DNA from: Heminiphilus faecis
GTDB taxonomy: Bacteria; Bacteroidota; Bacteroidia; Bacteroidales; Muribaculaceae
Assembly: GCF_008728965.1 (NCBI RefSeq)
Contig: NZ_VSMC01000030.1
Location: forward strand, 1-33,594
Length of the DNA: 33,594 nt
Direction of reading: 5' to 3'
Part shown: positions 16,990 to 25,784 of the stretch, piece by piece
Numbering within the stretch: position 1 is the first letter of the stretch
How the letters are laid out: each line of letters starts with the position of its first letter
Notes under the pieces: generated by a model
The model's database searches: none
Seen by the model: the letters and a program-made list of their open reading frames with translations, nothing else
Told to the model about the DNA's origin: nothing
Translations under genes and position numbers: made by a program

Positions 16990-19074
16990 ATGAAAAGAAA
17001 CGAAGCAAGACATATGAGGTCACTGCCTGTTGTGGCGGCGCTGCTGTTTCTCGCGGCATGCGCATCTATGGGCCGGCCCACCGGAGGTGACTACGACATA
17101 GAACCGCCCTACTACGTGCAGAGCAATCCGGCAATAGGCTCGAAGGGTGTTAAAACCAACAAAATAACCGTAGACTTCAACGAAAACATTCAGGTCGAGG
17201 ATGTAATGACGAAAGTGGTTGTGTCGCCGGCTCAGAAGAGCATACCGTCAATAACAGCCAACGGCAAACGTCTTACCGTGGAATTGCGTGACACCATGCT
17301 GCCCAACACCACGTATACCATCGACTTCTCCGACGCTATAAAAGACCTCAACGAAGGCAATATACTCGACGGCTTCGCGATAGACTTCGCCACAGGCGAC
17401 TCGATAGACTCACTACGCATATCGGGAATGGTTTTCGAAGCCCGCACTCTGGAACCGGCGCAAGGCATGCTCGTAGGCGTATACAGCAACCCGTCGGACA
17501 CCGCCATAACAACACTGCCCATGGAACGAATAGCCAAGACCAACCAACTCGGGCAATTCACTATCAGAGGCCTCAAGCCCGGAGACTACCGCATATTTGC
17601 CATCAACGACATAAACCGCGACTATCACTGGGACCGCTCCGAGGACATAGCCTTTTACGACGTGACCATATCGCCCTATGCAGAACGGTCATCGCACCGC
17701 GACACCATATATACAACCGAAGGCATCGACACCATAGTCGACCATGAAGTAACGTCATTCTATCCAAATGACATACTTCTCACATGGTTTAACGAGGGAT
17801 ACCAGCCACAGTATCTGAAAGACTACTCCCGTCCCGACCGCAAGAGGCTGCTATTCAACTTCTCGACTGCATCAGACACTCTGCCCGAGATCACTATAAT
17901 AAACGGTGTTGACTCCGGACGCCCCATCGATTCATGGACTCGCCTGAATACAGTGGCCACACTCGATACGCTCGAATACTTCATTACCGATACCGCACTC
18001 ATGGCACAGGACACCATGATGCTGGAGGTAAAATATCTACGTACCGACACACTGGATATGCTGACATGGACCACCGACACCCTCAGAGTACTTTTCAAAG
18101 GAGCAAAGGAGGAGGCCCGACAGAAAGAGGAAGCGGCTAAAAAAGCGGAAAAACGCCGTAAAAAAGCAGAGAAAAACGGTGAAAACATAGACTCCATAGA
18201 AGCGGCAGAGGCGGCAAAGCTCACATTTCTAAATATAAATGCCAGAAGCGGCAACACTCAGGAAGTATATGCGCCTTTATTGTTTGAGACGGACCAGCCG
18301 GTCGAAACCATATTGCAGAACGGCCTCCATATGGAGATAATGCGCGACACGATATGGGACACCATAGCGGCTCCTCCACTCGAACGGGTCGATTCTTTCA
18401 ACCTCATGCGCTATAAGCTAAATATGAAGTGGGAACCGGGAGTAAAATACCGATACTCGGTTGACTCGGCATCCGTAATCAGCATATACAACCAATGGAA
18501 CTCCCCGTTCAAACACGAGTTTACCGTAAGGAAACTCGAAGACTATTCATCACTGTTCTTCAACATAACCGGAGTAAGAGACTCCGCCGTAGTCGAGATT
18601 CTCGACAAGAGCGACAAGCCGGTAGCGACAGCCCCATTGATTGACGGTGTGGCATCGTTTCCTCATCTGCAATCCGGCACTTTTTACGCCCGGCTATATA
18701 TAGACCGCAACGGCAACGGAGAGTACGACACCGGCAACCTTCATGACAGCATACAGCCCGAGGAAGTTTATTATTTCCCCAAGAAATTAGTCCTGAAAAA
18801 GAACTGGGACGTAGAACAGTCATGGGATATATACGAGACGGCAATAGACCTCCAGAAGCCTAAAGAGATTGTAAAGAACAAGCCTAAAGAAAAGAAACGC
18901 CGCAATAAAGACGGATCGTACATAGACGAAGACGGCCGTACGAGATATGACGACGAAGAGGATGACGGATACGATGACGGCAACTTCTTCGGACCGAGCA
19001 ACTCCAACGGAACACGAAACTTAGGCAACGGCATGAACAACGGCTTCGGCAATTTACGCAACAACAGGTTCTGA
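16990..19074 (+). CDS. Lipoprotein with N-terminal bacterial Ig-like (Big_5-type) domain
   Basis: 694 residues from 16990. The ATG at 17014 would shorten it by eight residues and still leaves a full signal peptide. The lipobox is LFLAAC (Cys24). The segment YYVQSNPAIGSKGV to FATGD (about 40-140) is an Ig-like domain of the kind found at the N terminus of many Bacteroidetes surface lipoproteins. Next comes a carboxypeptidase-regulatory-like beta fold (about 140-230, GQFTIRGLKPGDYRIFAIND), a charged Lys/Glu-rich helix (about 371-410), more beta-rich sequence, and a low-complexity Asn/Gly tail. The function is unknown; an outer-membrane-linked structural or assembly role is plausible. It heads a run with DUF3822 and rsmD. 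Confidence 0.82.
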   Translation: MKRNEARHMRSLPVVAALLFLAACASMGRPTGGDYDIEPPYYVQSNPAIGSKGVKTNKITVDFNENIQVEDVMTKVVVSPAQKSIPSITANGKRLTVELRDTMLPNTTYTIDFSDAIKDLNEGNILDGFAIDFATGDSIDSLRISGMVFEARTLEPAQGMLVGVYSNPSDTAITTLPMERIAKTNQLGQFTIRGLKPGDYRIFAINDINRDYHWDRSEDIAFYDVTISPYAERSSHRDTIYTTEGIDTIVDHEVTSFYPNDILLTWFNEGYQPQYLKDYSRPDRKRLLFNFSTASDTLPEITIINGVDSGRPIDSWTRLNTVATLDTLEYFITDTALMAQDTMMLEVKYLRTDTLDMLTWTTDTLRVLFKGAKEEARQKEEAAKKAEKRRKKAEKNGENIDSIEAAEAAKLTFLNINARSGNTQEVYAPLLFETDQPVETILQNGLHMEIMRDTIWDTIAAPPLERVDSFNLMRYKLNMKWEPGVKYRYSVDSASVISIYNQWNSPFKHEFTVRKLEDYSSLFFNITGVRDSAVVEILDKSDKPVATAPLIDGVASFPHLQSGTFYARLYIDRNGNGEYDTGNLHDSIQPEEVYYFPKKLVLKKNWDVEQSWDIYETAIDLQKPKEIVKNKPKEKKRRNKDGSYIDEDGRTRYDDEEDDGYDDGNFFGPSNSNGTRNLGNGMNNGFGNLRNNRF

Positions 19075-19079
19075 ATCAT

Positions 19080-19916
19080 ATGAGCGGTACAGTTCTCGGC
19101 AAAGACATAATCAGCGAGCCACGAATGTGGAATCTGGCCATGCGCCTCAACTCCGCGGCACTGGACGTGATGCTATACAACGGCTCGCGACCCGACTCGC
19201 TGTTATACCGGCGCATACCTCTCGATACTTCCTCGCTAACATGGATAAAGGCCCTCGAAGAGACAGTATATGACAATCCGCTCCTCCTCGGTGACTTCAA
19301 CAGCTCGCATATAATCATCGACACCACCCGCGTGGCCGCCGTACCGGACGAAATTTCGGCCGACACCGATATGCAGGAAACTGTAGCCGATATGCTTCTG
19401 CCCGATGACGACACAGCCGAAGAGCTGATAATAAGCCGCATACCCTCGCTGTCGGTAGCTATGATGATGAAAATACCTGAAGAAACCGCGACATTTCTGC
19501 GGCGCACATTCAACAACCCTGCCATCACACACCACCTCACTCCCCTGTGCCGCTATTTTTTCAACAACAGCAAACTCGGTCATACAGGAAGAGTCTATGT
19601 GAATCTACGACAAAAATCGCTTGACATACTCGCTTTCGGCAATGACTGTCTGCTGCTCGCCAACACGTTTGAGTTTGACAACATAGCCGATGCCGTGTAC
19701 TATATAATGGCGTGCCGGGAGACTCTCGGATGCTCTGACCGCAATAATGAGGTGCTACTTGCCGGAAACGCCGAAGTCCGCGAAGAACTGACACCGATAC
19801 TGCGCGAATATATCGGCTACGTCATGCCGGCCATATTCCCGTCAACAATGTTTAAAGCCGGCAAGGAGGCCTTGACGGCACCATTTGATTTAATAGTACT
19901 GCCACTATGCGAATAA
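19080..19916 (+). CDS. DUF3822 family protein
   Basis: 278 residues, soluble, no signal peptide. It matches the DUF3822 family in length, in its repeated beta-strand/helix layout reminiscent of the actin/Hsp70-like ATPase fold (VYVNLRQKSLDILAFGND near 172), and above all in being coupled to rsmD. No catalytic motif is obvious. It starts 5 nt after the lipoprotein stop and overlaps rsmD by 10 bp. In Bacteroidetes this pair is usually kept together, but what DUF3822 does is not known. Confidence 0.8.
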   Translation: MSGTVLGKDIISEPRMWNLAMRLNSAALDVMLYNGSRPDSLLYRRIPLDTSSLTWIKALEETVYDNPLLLGDFNSSHIIIDTTRVAAVPDEISADTDMQETVADMLLPDDDTAEELIISRIPSLSVAMMMKIPEETATFLRRTFNNPAITHHLTPLCRYFFNNSKLGHTGRVYVNLRQKSLDILAFGNDCLLLANTFEFDNIADAVYYIMACRETLGCSDRNNEVLLAGNAEVREELTPILREYIGYVMPAIFPSTMFKAGKEALTAPFDLIVLPLCE

Positions 19917-20458
19917 TAAGAGGAAAATACGGCCGACGCCGCTTCAACGTGCCCACCAACATATCGGCACGCCCTACTACAGACTTTGCCCGCGAAAATA
20001 TATTCAATGTGCTTGAAAATATGGTCGATTTTGAAGGCCTGACCGCTCTCGACCTATTTGCCTGCACAGGAGCCATAACATTCGAGCTTCTTTCGAGAGA
20101 GTGCGAATGGGTCACCTGCGTGGAGAAAGCGGCAACCCAATACAAATTCATAAAACAGGTGGCACAACAGCTCGACATAAAAAACATATCGGTCATCAAG
20201 GGCGATGTGTTTAAGTTTATCGACACGTGCGACAAGCAGTTTGACATTATATTTGCCGATCCCCCCTATGACCTGCCCGACTTTTCAAAGGTGCCCGAAA
20301 TGATACTCGGCTCCTCCATGCTGCGCCCCGGCAGCATTGTCATAATTGAGCATTCAAAGGCTTATGACTTCTCGGCACTCCCCCACTTCACGGAACACCG
20401 TGTATACGGCTCTGTCAACTTTTCAATCTTCCGCATAAATGCAGAAGCCGCCGACTGA
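19907..20458 (+). CDS. rsmD: 16S rRNA (guanine966-N2)-methyltransferase RsmD
   Basis: 183 residues, the usual size. It methylates G966 of 16S rRNA during 30S assembly. Seen: N-terminal MRIIRGKYGRR, RPTTDFARENIFNVL, the SAM-binding ALDLFACTGAITFE, and the catalytic DPPY motif near residue 117 (IIFADPPYDLP). The 10-bp overlap with DUF3822 implies coupled translation. It is followed by a hairpin terminator shared with convergent asnS. Confidence 0.93.
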   Translation: MRIIRGKYGRRRFNVPTNISARPTTDFARENIFNVLENMVDFEGLTALDLFACTGAITFELLSRECEWVTCVEKAATQYKFIKQVAQQLDIKNISVIKGDVFKFIDTCDKQFDIIFADPPYDLPDFSKVPEMILGSSMLRPGSIVIIEHSKAYDFSALPHFTEHRVYGSVNFSIFRINAEAAD

Positions 20459-20498
20459 CCGCACCCCTGCTGCCAATAAAAACAGCATCATAAAATAC

Positions 20499-20530
20499 CA
20501 AGGCCGAGTCTCTGTTCTGACCCGGCCTTG
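20499..20530. terminator. Hairpin terminator between rsmD and asnS
   Basis: CAAGGCCG pairs with CGGCCTTG (8 bp). Past an A-C mismatch, GTC pairs with GAC around an 8-nt loop. The T-runs are weak, but the position between convergent genes fits. Confidence 0.65.
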
Positions 20531-20571
20531 ATTAGTTTATGAATGTCAATTAAATCCTGCAGTTCAGTTCA

Positions 20572-21960
20572 TCAGAATTCTGCATTGTTAGGTGTACGCG
20601 GGAATGGGATGACATCACGTATGTTGGTCATACCGGTAACAAACAATACGAGTCGTTCAAACCCGAGACCGAAGCCCGCGTGAGGCACAGTACCGAAACG
20701 ACGGGTGTCAAGATACCACCACATGTCCTTCATCGGTATGTCAAGTTCTTCAATACGCGCGCTCAGCTTGTCATAGTTCTCCTCACGCTCCGAACCTCCG
20801 ATAATCTCACCTATCTTCGGGAAAAGCACATCCATAGCCCTGACGGTCTTATTATCGTCGTTGAGCTTCATATAGAAAGCCTTTATTTCCTTAGGATAAT
20901 CGGTAAGAATAACCGGTTTCTTAAAGTGTTCCTCTACAAGATAACGCTCGTGTTCGCTCTGCAGGTCGGCTCCCCAGTAAACCGGGAATTCAAACTTATG
21001 CTTAGACTCCTCGAGTATTCTGACTCCGTCGGTATAGGACAGCCTCACGAACTCATTGTCAAGGACAAACTTAAGTCGGTCAACAAGTTCATTGTCATAG
21101 TGCTCGGCAAGGAAGTCGATATCATCGCGGCAATTGTCAAGAGCATACCTAATACAATATTTTATAAAGTCCTCGGCAAGGTCCATGTTGTCGGTGATGT
21201 CGAAAAACGCCACTTCCGGCTCAATCATCCAGAATTCCGACAAATGACGAGGAGTATTTGAGTTCTCGGCACGGAATGTAGGACCGAAAGTATATATGGC
21301 GCCGAGAGCAGTAGCTCCGAGTTCGCCTTCAAGCTGGCCCGACACGGTGAGGGCGGTAGACTTGCCGAAGAAGTCGGCCGAGTAGTCAACTTTGCCATCT
21401 TCATTCTTGGGCAGATTGTTGAGGTCAAGCGTGGTCACCTGAAACATAGCTCCCGCACCCTCACAATCGCTTGCCGTGATAAGGGGAGTATTCAGATAGA
21501 AAAAGCCTCGTTCCTGAAAGAACTTATGTATAGCAAAGGCCAACGCACTACGCACGCGGAGTATTGCTCCGAACGTATTGGTGCGCGGGCGCAGATGAGC
21601 TTTTTCACGCAGAAATTCCAGTGTGTGCCCTTTTTTCTGCAAAGGATAAGTCTCCGGATCGGCGGTACCGAATATTTCAAGCGCACCGGCCTGTATCTCG
21701 ACAGACTGTCCCTTGCCCATTGACTCGACAAGAGTTCCGTCGACTTTTATGGCGGCACCTGTGGTGATGGGCTTTAGCTGCTCGTCGGTAAACTGCGCCA
21801 TATCAAAAACGATCTGCACGTTTTTTACGGTAGAGCCGTCGTTAAGAGCGACAAACTGCACATGCTTGTTGCCGCGACGGGTACGCACCCATCCCATGAC
21901 ACACACCTCTTTGCCTAAAAGTTCGGGGCGGAAAAGGTCGATTATTTTTGTACGTTTCAT
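20572..21960 (-). CDS. asnS: Asparaginyl-tRNA synthetase
   Basis: 462 residues. Charges tRNA-Asn with asparagine. The N-terminal OB-fold ([18 protein letters not shown]) binds the anticodon. The class II core has motif 2 [21 protein letters not shown] near 230 and motif 3 [16 protein letters not shown] near the C terminus. The HLSEFWM and [11 protein letters not shown] segments favour AsnRS over AspRS. It starts 27 nt downstream of the RluB-like gene on the same strand, so it is probably co-transcribed with it. Confidence 0.95.
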   Translation of the reverse strand: MKRTKIIDLFRPELLGKEVCVMGWVRTRRGNKHVQFVALNDGSTVKNVQIVFDMAQFTDEQLKPITTGAAIKVDGTLVESMGKGQSVEIQAGALEIFGTADPETYPLQKKGHTLEFLREKAHLRPRTNTFGAILRVRSALAFAIHKFFQERGFFYLNTPLITASDCEGAGAMFQVTTLDLNNLPKNEDGKVDYSADFFGKSTALTVSGQLEGELGATALGAIYTFGPTFRAENSNTPRHLSEFWMIEPEVAFFDITDNMDLAEDFIKYCIRYALDNCRDDIDFLAEHYDNELVDRLKFVLDNEFVRLSYTDGVRILEESKHKFEFPVYWGADLQSEHERYLVEEHFKKPVILTDYPKEIKAFYMKLNDDNKTVRAMDVLFPKIGEIIGGSEREENYDKLSARIEELDIPMKDMWWYLDTRRFGTVPHAGFGLGFERLVLFVTGMTNIRDVIPFPRTPNNAEF

Positions 21961-21987
21961 TGAAAAATGATTGTATAGTCAGTTATT

Positions 21988-23535
21988 TTATTCAAAAGAC
22001 CCCATCTTCAGGAAGTTGACCTCCTCCTGAGTCAGATAGCGCCAGCGACCGCGCGGAAGATTCTTTTTTGTAAGGCCGGCAAAGTATACACGGTCAAGTT
22101 TAGTGACATGATAGCCGAGGCTCTCAAATATACGGCGTACGATGCGGTTGCGTCCGGAGTGGATCTCGATACCGGCCTGATTGCGGTCGGTGTCGGTAGC
22201 GTAGCTGATAGCATCGGCATGTATCGGTCCGTCCTCAAGCTCTATACCGTCGGCGATAGCCTGCATGTCATCTTCCGATATATCTTTGTCAGTCCATACA
22301 TGATATATCTTTTTCTTCACGTATTTAGGATGAGTCAGCTTAGATGCCAAGTCACCGTCATTTGTGAGAAGAAGCACTCCTGTGGTGTTGCGGTCAAGAC
22401 GTCCCACAGGATATATACGCTCGTCACAGGCGCCCTTTACAAGATCCATGACAGTAGTACGGCCGTTGGGGTCATCGCTGGTAGTCACACAATCTTTAGG
22501 CTTGTTGAGAAGTATATAGCACTTGCTCTCAAGAGTAACTACCTTTTCGTCATATTCGACCACGTCGTTGTGCGAAATCTTGGTACCGAGCTCGGTAACG
22601 ACCTCACCGTTGACCTTTACAAGACCCTGCTGGATGAATTCATCAGCCTCGCGACGCGAGCATATACCGGCATTGGCCATAAACTTGTTCAGACGTATCT
22701 GCTCGTTAGGATCGGGTATAGGCATTTCATACTCGATGCGTTTAGGACGCGGAACGAAACTCTTGCCCTGACGCGGAGCATTGAAGCCGCGGTTGCCGCC
22801 TTGAGGACGATTGTTGTTATAGCCGCCCTGCTGACGGTTATTGTTGTAACCGCCTTGACGATTGTTGTTGTAGCCGCCCTGCTGACGATTGTTGTAGCCG
22901 CCCTGACGATTATTGTTGTAGCCGCCCTGCTGACGGTTGTTGTAACCGCCCTGACGATTGTTGTTATAGCCGCCCTGCTGACGGTTGTTGTAACCGCCCT
23001 GACGATTGTTGTTATAGCCGCCCTGCTGACGGTTGTTGTAACCACCCTGACGATTGTTGTTGTAGCCGCCCTGCTGACGGTTGTTGTAACCGCCTTGACG
23101 ATTGTTATTATAGCCGGAGGGACGATATGCATTGTAGCCTTCAGGCTGTGAGGACGGAGCATAGCCTTCCGCCGACTGGTCAGCCGTATTTTCAGCACCC
23201 TCTACACCCTGCTGAGGCTGATATTGACGAGGCTGATAACCGCCTTGATTGTTGTAGCGGTTGTTGTAGCCGCCCTGCTGACGATTGTTGTTATAACCGC
23301 CTTGATTGTTATAGCGGTTATTATAGCCGCCCTGCTGACGGTTATTATAAGGTCTGGGCTGGTAAGGACGGTCATAGCTATTGTATTCGCGGTGCCCGTT
23401 TTCGGGAGAATGGTAGTCGCCCTGCTGACCGTGATCCACTTTACTGCTGAAGTTGTTTTCGCCGTCTGATGACGCTGCGATACGGTTTTCCCCAATTCTT
23501 GGCCGTTTTGGTTTCTTTTCTTCGTTGTTATCCAT
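21988..23535 (-). CDS. RluB/RsuA-family rRNA pseudouridine synthase with a long repetitive Asn/Gly/Tyr/Arg/Gln N-terminal region
   Basis: 515 residues. Residues about 50-260 are low-complexity GGYNN/RQQ repeats, probably disordered and RNA-binding. An S4 domain follows (IRLNKFMANAGICSRREADEFI, from about 275), then the pseudouridine synthase domain with catalytic GRLDRNTTGVLLLTNDGDLA near 378 and RNRIVRRIFESLGY near 460. It probably modifies 23S rRNA (RluB-like, U2605 region), but RsuA/RluE/RluF targets cannot be excluded. The repeats make the N-terminal length likely to vary between strains. The leader is about 180 nt. Confidence 0.9.
   Translation of the reverse strand: MDNNEEKKPKRPRIGENRIAASSDGENNFSSKVDHGQQGDYHSPENGHREYNSYDRPYQPRPYNNRQQGGYNNRYNNQGGYNNNRQQGGYNNRYNNQGGYQPRQYQPQQGVEGAENTADQSAEGYAPSSQPEGYNAYRPSGYNNNRQGGYNNRQQGGYNNNRQGGYNNRQQGGYNNNRQGGYNNRQQGGYNNNRQGGYNNRQQGGYNNNRQGGYNNRQQGGYNNNRQGGYNNNRQQGGYNNNRPQGGNRGFNAPRQGKSFVPRPKRIEYEMPIPDPNEQIRLNKFMANAGICSRREADEFIQQGLVKVNGEVVTELGTKISHNDVVEYDEKVVTLESKCYILLNKPKDCVTTSDDPNGRTTVMDLVKGACDERIYPVGRLDRNTTGVLLLTNDGDLASKLTHPKYVKKKIYHVWTDKDISEDDMQAIADGIELEDGPIHADAISYATDTDRNQAGIEIHSGRNRIVRRIFESLGYHVTKLDRVYFAGLTKKNLPRGRWRYLTQEEVNFLKMGSFE
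22797..23110 (-). repeat. 48-bp tandem repeats coding a 16-residue unit in the RluB-like gene
   Basis: About six copies of a 48-bp unit encode GGYNNNRQGGYNNRQQ, differing mostly at synonymous sites such as GTA/ATA and GCC/ACC. Shorter related units continue at about 23240-23350. The array stays in frame. Confidence 0.9.
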
Positions 23536-23728
23536 AACTTCGGTACGTTAAAAATAAATTTAAGTTTCTGCCTCTCGGCGATTCAGGCTTTGCCTTGATT
23601 AGAAATTAAACGTTTAATAGTTAAATTAATAGAACGTAATGTAAATTTAAAAGTTGACAAGAAAAATACATCGGTGTTGCACCTAAAGTACATTAGTACT
23701 GCCTTTTAAGCGAAACGATGCAAAATTA
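23536..23728 (-). promoter_or_regulatory. Promoter and long 5' leader of the RluB-like gene
   Basis: A TAATTTTG -7 element (23721-23728) lies about 190 nt before the start codon. The leader is AT-rich and includes an AGTAC-TAAT-GTACT hairpin near its 5' end (about 23689-23702) and several AAATTAA-type stretches. No reading frame or known riboswitch is seen. Confidence 0.45.
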
Positions 23729-23776
23729 AGTTTTTTATTTGATTGAAACAATATTTTCATAAGTATATTTATATAG

Positions 23777-23811
23777 AAAACGCCCCGATTTTTTCAACAC
23801 CGGGGCGTTTT
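23777..23811 (-). terminator. Terminator after purB
   Basis: AAAACGCCCCG and CGGGGCGTTTT form a perfect 11-bp stem with a 13-nt loop, 30 nt past the purB stop. T-runs on both sides would allow termination from either strand. Confidence 0.88.
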
Positions 23812-23841
23812 AGAGTTTTTTAATATATGCGTCAACCGCAA

Positions 23842-25185
23842 TCAATAACCGGTATAAGTATGAGGGCTAAGTTTCTTAAGTTCTTCCTTGACCTGCTCAC
23901 TGACATTAAGTGTATCGATAAACGATGCTATGCTTTCAACTGTCACCGTAGTGTTTACGCGAGTGAGCTCTTTGAGTGTCTCGTAAGGCTTGGGGTAACC
24001 TTCACGGCGCAGTATAGTCTGAATGCCCTCGGCAACGACATTCCACATATTGTCAAGGTCGCTGTTGATAGCATCGACATTAAGCAGCAGTTTATTGAGG
24101 CCCTTAAGCGTTGATGCGATGGCTATAAGCATGTGAGCCAACGGAACTCCTATATTGCGGAGCACGGTTGAGTCAGTGAGGTCGCGCTGCAGACGCGATA
24201 CGGGCAACTTGGAGGCAAGATGCTCGAGAATAGCGTTGGCTATACCAAGGTTGCCTTCAGAATTCTCGAAATCAATCGGATTGACCTTGTGGGGCATTGC
24301 CGACGAACCCACTTCGCCTGCTTTAATCTTCTGCTTGAAGTATTCCATTGATATGTATTGCCACATATCTTTGTCAAGATCAAGTATTATAGTGTTGATA
24401 CGGCGCAATGCGTCAAATATGGCGGCAAAGTTGTCATAATTGGATATCTGCGTAGTATACTCCTCGCGCTCTATGCCAAGACGGTCGCTAAGGAATTTAG
24501 CGCCGAATTCACGCCAGTCAGTATCGGGATAAGCCGTCAGGTGAGCATTAAAATTACCTGTGGCTCCGCCGAATTTACCGCTTATGGGGGTGGCATCAAG
24601 TAAGGTCAGCTGCTTGCGCAGACGATACGTAAAGACTTTTATCTCCTTGCCGAGTCTTGTCGGAGAAGCCGGCTGTCCGTGGGTCTTGGCAAGCATGGGT
24701 ATGTCATACCACTCTTCGGCCAATTTCTCAAGATGTTCGATAAGCTCATTCAAAGCCGGACGATATACATCGGCAAGAGCCTCTTTAAGCGACAAAGGCA
24801 CTGAAGTATTATTAATATCCTGCGATGTCAAGCCAAAATGTATAAACTCTTTATGAGCATCAAGGCCAAGCAGGTCAAACTCCTCTTTAAGGAAATATTC
24901 CACAGCTTTTACATCATGGTTCGTTACCGCTTCAATCTCCTTTATGCGCATGGCGTCTTCTATGGAGAATTCACGGTAAATAGCCCTCAGGTTGTCAAAT
25001 ATCTGAGGATTCACATCGGCAAGTTGTGGAAGCGGCAACTCGCACAACGCAATGAAATACTCAATTTCCACTCTTACGCGATAACGTATAAGGGCAAATT
25101 CCGAAAAATACTCGTCAAGTCGCTCGCATTTTCCGCGATAGCGTCCGTCAATCGGCGAAATAGCCGTAAGCTGTGTCAATACCAT
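23842..25185 (-). CDS. purB: Adenylosuccinate lyase
   Basis: 447 residues. Cleaves SAICAR and adenylosuccinate in purine synthesis. Seen: the N-terminal LTAISPIDGRY signature, the TSQDINNTSVP motif, AKTHGQPASPTRLGKE with the catalytic His, and the fumarase-family signature GSSAMPHKVNPIDFEN near residue 290 with the flexible catalytic Ser loop. It matches the E. coli-type PurB rather than the short Bacillus-type. It is monocistronic, with a TAACTTTG promoter about 30 nt upstream and a strong terminator. Confidence 0.97.
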   Translation of the reverse strand: MVLTQLTAISPIDGRYRGKCERLDEYFSEFALIRYRVRVEIEYFIALCELPLPQLADVNPQIFDNLRAIYREFSIEDAMRIKEIEAVTNHDVKAVEYFLKEEFDLLGLDAHKEFIHFGLTSQDINNTSVPLSLKEALADVYRPALNELIEHLEKLAEEWYDIPMLAKTHGQPASPTRLGKEIKVFTYRLRKQLTLLDATPISGKFGGATGNFNAHLTAYPDTDWREFGAKFLSDRLGIEREEYTTQISNYDNFAAIFDALRRINTIILDLDKDMWQYISMEYFKQKIKAGEVGSSAMPHKVNPIDFENSEGNLGIANAILEHLASKLPVSRLQRDLTDSTVLRNIGVPLAHMLIAIASTLKGLNKLLLNVDAINSDLDNMWNVVAEGIQTILRREGYPKPYETLKELTRVNTTVTVESIASFIDTLNVSEQVKEELKKLSPHTYTGY

Positions 25186-25212
25186 AAATTTATGCGATAA
25201 TGAATTTAGGTC

Positions 25213-25221
25213 GCAAAGTTA
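25213..25221 (-). promoter_or_regulatory. Promoter -7 element of purB
   Basis: The minus strand reads TAACTTTGC, a full TAnnTTTG match, about 28 nt before the purB ATG. I saw no purine riboswitch in this short leader. Confidence 0.55.
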
Positions 25222-25270
25222 CGGAAAATCAAGGGAAAATGAAAAATATGCGATTTTTATTGAAATTTAT

Positions 25271-25301
25271 TTTGTCGTTACAAAAAAGCGTTGTAACTTT
25301 G
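25271..25301 (+). promoter_or_regulatory. Complete Bacteroidetes-type promoter of the tRNA-Val pair
   Basis: TTTG at 25271-25274, a 19-nt spacer, then TAACTTTG at 25294-25301, which is the textbook layout. The first tRNA starts about 21 nt downstream. Confidence 0.75.
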
Positions 25302-25322
25302 CATCGCTTTAACGGAGAACAC

Positions 25323-25397
25323 GGGCGCTTAGCTCAGCTGGTTCAGAGCATCTGCCTTACAAGCAGAGGGTCGGGGGTTCGAATCCCTCAGCGCCCA
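25323..25397 (+). tRNA. tRNA-Val (anticodon TAC), copy 1
   Basis: A 75-nt cloverleaf. The acceptor GGGCGCT pairs with AGCGCCC, the anticodon loop is CTTACAA (TAC), and the T arm is GGGGG-TTCGAAT-CCCTC. CCA is not encoded. Confidence 0.96.
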
Positions 25398-25449
25398 CTC
25401 AACAGACAATAATCCGCGTCTCCGCATAAAGCATTCCCCGATAAAGATC

Positions 25450-25524
25450 GGGCGCTTAGCTCAGCTGGTTCAGAGCATCTGCCTTACAAGCAGAGGGTCG
25501 GGGGTTCGAATCCCTCAGCGCCCA
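25450..25524 (+). tRNA. tRNA-Val (anticodon TAC), copy 2
   Basis: Identical over all 75 nt to the copy at 25323, separated by 52 nt of unrelated spacer. The two are probably one transcript ending at the hairpin at 25528. Confidence 0.96.
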
Positions 25525-25527
25525 CTC

Positions 25528-25553
25528 AAGCCTCCATTTTCGGAGGCTTTTTT
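25528..25553 (+). terminator. Terminator of the tRNA-Val pair
   Basis: AAGCCTCC and GGAGGCTT pair around ATTTTC and run into six T. Confidence 0.92.
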
Positions 25554-25728
25554 CATCTCCTGCCGAAATTCAGATTCCGGATTACGGGGAGGAATAATTT
25601 AATGAATTCAAGCTTTTACTAATTTTGTCTTACATATAGCATATATACCACGCAAATGTAATTAACCGATTTTATTATATCGTCGATAAGACGAAGATTA
25701 AACAATCTCTTACAAACATGACTACACA

Positions 25729-25754
25729 TCTCACTTACGAGTGTGTGAGTAAGA
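25729..25754 (+). promoter_or_regulatory. Leader hairpin before the ABC-F remnant
   Basis: TCTCACTTAC can pair with GTGAGTAAGA (10 positions, one mismatch, one G-U) around a 6-nt loop, 30 nt before the ABC-F start. A short frame opens at 25718 across it. Antibiotic-resistance ABC-F genes often have attenuating leaders, so this may be a relic of one. The rest of 25554-25784 is AT-rich with no clear gene or promoter. Confidence 0.3.
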
Positions 25755-25784
25755 TTCATTTTATAACAAATCGGTATTTACATA

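Noticed and set aside
22108-23151. Long open frame on the plus strand opposite the RluB-like gene
   Set aside because: Its sequence is only the complement of the repeat array and pseudouridine synthase domain. It is rich in Val/Ala/Thr repeats and has no start signal or protein-like features.
22797-23350. CRISPR-like regular repeats
   Set aside because: Repeats are contiguous, in frame, coding, and have no unique spacers. No cas genes are nearby.
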